Assembly (NCBI GenBank): GCA_903970295.1
Contig: CAJCHQ010000891.1
Coordinates: 1 to 8,034 of the forward strand
From: Bryobacterales bacterium
GTDB taxonomy: Bacteria > Cyanobacteriota > Vampirovibrionia > Obscuribacterales > Obscuribacteraceae
DNA length: 8,034 nt
Reading direction: 5' to 3'
The translations under genes and the position numbers were made by a program. This document shows positions 7,238-8,034 of the stretch, piece after piece. Under the pieces are notes generated by a model. That model was not told the origin of the DNA. It did not search any database and saw only the letters and a program-made list of their open reading frames with translations. How positions within the stretch are numbered: position 1 is the stretch's first letter; each line of letters opens with the position of its first letter.

Positions 7238-7281
7238 CGTTTAGGCCCAAGTTTTGATGCGTTTAGGCCCAAGTTTTGATG
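7238..7281 (+). repeat. Perfect 22-base tandem duplication spanning the ftsI start
   Basis: Positions 7238-7259 and 7260-7281 are identical 22-base units, each beginning CGTTTAGGCC and ending GTTTTGATG. Each ends in ATG. The second ATG (7279) is the ftsI start. The first (7257) is out of frame with it and opens an 11-codon frame (stop included) that ends at TGA 7287-7289, overlapping the ftsI start. Because 22 is not a multiple of 3, the copies put different frames in play. It looks like a recent slippage event. Confidence 0.9.
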
Positions 7282-8034
7282 GAGACTGACGAACCCTTGC
7301 CTACCTCCATAAGAGAAGCATCGCAGCGCAGAGGTTCGATCCCGGTTAGAAGACGTCCACGCTCACCATTGTGGCGGCTGCGTCTGTGGCAGATTCTCTT
7401 GCTTGTCGGCTTCGTAGTGATTGCCGGCAGACTTTATTATCTGCAGATCGTGAAGGGTCCGAAAATCGCGCATGACGCGGAAGTGCAGAGACAGCAGCAC
7501 AATTTGCTCGTCCATCGTGGTGCCATTACAGACAGGCATGGCTTGCCTCTGGCCATCGATACGACTCGATACGACGTATATATACATCCTGAGCTGATCA
7601 AAGCCGGTTCCACCGAGGCCGCCGAAACAATCGCGCGCATCACCCATCAAGATTCGGCCAAAGAATATGCCAAGATCCATCATTTGCTCACAAGCGGTCA
7701 GCCGGTCGTAACAATTGCCCGTGGTCTTGAAAGAGAGCAAGCCGATGAACTGCAAGGACTGAACTGGGCTGGGATAGACATCGTCTCGCGACCATTTCGG
7801 CAGTATCCGGAGGGCACTCTGGCGGCTCACTTGCTCGGCTACGTAAACATGGACACCCACGGTCAGGGTGGGATCGAACAGGCTCAAGAACATTCATTAA
7901 AGGATACGGGCACTGTCGACAAACCGCAGCTCGATGGTCATGGACATCCGATTATGTTGGCCAAAACCCAGCCGATGTGGGATATCACGCCACCACTCGG
8001 ACGACATATCGAATTGACGATCGACAATTATTTA
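7279..8034 (+). CDS. ftsI: FtsI/PBP2-type penicillin-binding protein, N-terminal part (cut by window edge)
   Basis: The first 252 residues are present, reading without interruption to the right edge; the transpeptidase domain with SxxK lies beyond it. An Arg-rich cytosolic tail (about 1-35) leads into one membrane helix (about 36-53, WQILLLVGFVVIAGRLYYLQ). The class B dimerisation module follows: HRGAITDRHGLPLAI (79-93), RPFRQYPEGTLAAHLLGYV (171-189), GQGGIEQAQEHSL (195-207), and the LTIDNYL that begins the link to the catalytic domain. These are the usual FtsI/PBP2/SpoVD landmarks; the position after an ftsL-like gene argues for the septal enzyme. ATG 7279 is chosen because an in-frame TAG lies at 7264-7266; TTG 7276 and TTG 7297 are the only nearby alternatives. 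The Shine-Dalgarno is poor (AGG 11 bases upstream), and the start lies in a tandem duplication, so its translation may be weak or coupled. Confidence 0.93.
   Translation, partial: METDEPLPTSIREASQRRGSIPVRRRPRSPLWRLRLWQILLLVGFVVIAGRLYYLQIVKGPKIAHDAEVQRQQHNLLVHRGAITDRHGLPLAIDTTRYDVYIHPELIKAGSTEAAETIARITHQDSAKEYAKIHHLLTSGQPVVTIARGLEREQADELQGLNWAGIDIVSRPFRQYPEGTLAAHLLGYVNMDTHGQGGIEQAQEHSLKDTGTVDKPQLDGHGHPIMLAKTQPMWDITPPLGRHIELTIDNYL

Noticed and set aside
7197..7244. 15-codon frame beginning in the first hairpin after the ftsL-like gene.
   Set aside because: Its ATG lies within the stem, there is no ribosome binding site, and the length is what chance allows.
7331..7349. GAGGTTCGATCCCGG resembles a tRNA T-loop.
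   Set aside because: The flanking bases cannot form the T-stem, no anticodon or acceptor arms are found upstream, and the stretch lies inside the well-supported ftsI reading frame.
7363..7893. 176-codon minus-strand frame opposite ftsI.
   Set aside because: It is a shadow of the penicillin-binding protein frame; the composition is unlike a real protein and there is no start context.

Overview
The window looks like ordinary chromosome from a bacterium with a diaminopimelate-type cell wall and roughly balanced base composition. It joins part of a cell-division (dcw-like) gene set to housekeeping and nucleotide-sugar genes. There are no rRNA or tRNA genes, CRISPR arrays, insertion sequences or phage genes. 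Two weak hints point to the Cyanobacteriota, possibly a non-photosynthetic relative. The hexamer CGATCG (core of the cyanobacterial HIP1 octamer) occurs about 14 times where about 2 are expected. The 154-residue zinc-ribbon membrane protein also resembles, from memory, a family conserved in cyanobacteria. The lineage is inference.

Layout from left to right. A minus-strand pair, ugd (295-1686) and a UDP-glucuronate decarboxylase-like gene cut by the left edge (1-298), overlaps by 4 bases and together would make UDP-xylose from UDP-glucose. Across a 141-base divergent gap lies mazG (1828-2625, plus strand), a nucleotide pyrophosphohydrolase. It converges on a second minus-strand pair, dapF (3445-4503) and ftsQ (2618-3445), which share one base. 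A 541-base intergenic region (4504-5044) then separates dapF from a plus-strand run: the zinc-ribbon membrane protein gene (5045-5509), rsmH/mraW (5516-6598), an ftsL-like gene (6609-7187) and the start of ftsI/pbp2 (7279 to the right edge).

Functionally, DapF makes meso-diaminopimelate for peptidoglycan. FtsQ and the FtsL-like protein are bitopic divisome proteins, and the penicillin-binding protein is the septal or elongation transpeptidase. RsmH methylates 16S rRNA and is a usual companion of ftsL-ftsI. Between the FtsL-like gene and ftsI are two hairpins and a perfect 22-base tandem duplication that also duplicates the ATG.

The most interesting unexplained structure is the leader of the zinc-ribbon gene. 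A good sigma70-type promoter (4836-4864) would give a leader of about 170 bases. In it one segment (4971-4980) can pair either with an upstream copy (4938-4948) or with a downstream copy (5033-5041) that contains the Shine-Dalgarno sequence, which is the layout of a translational switch. No known riboswitch class was recognised.
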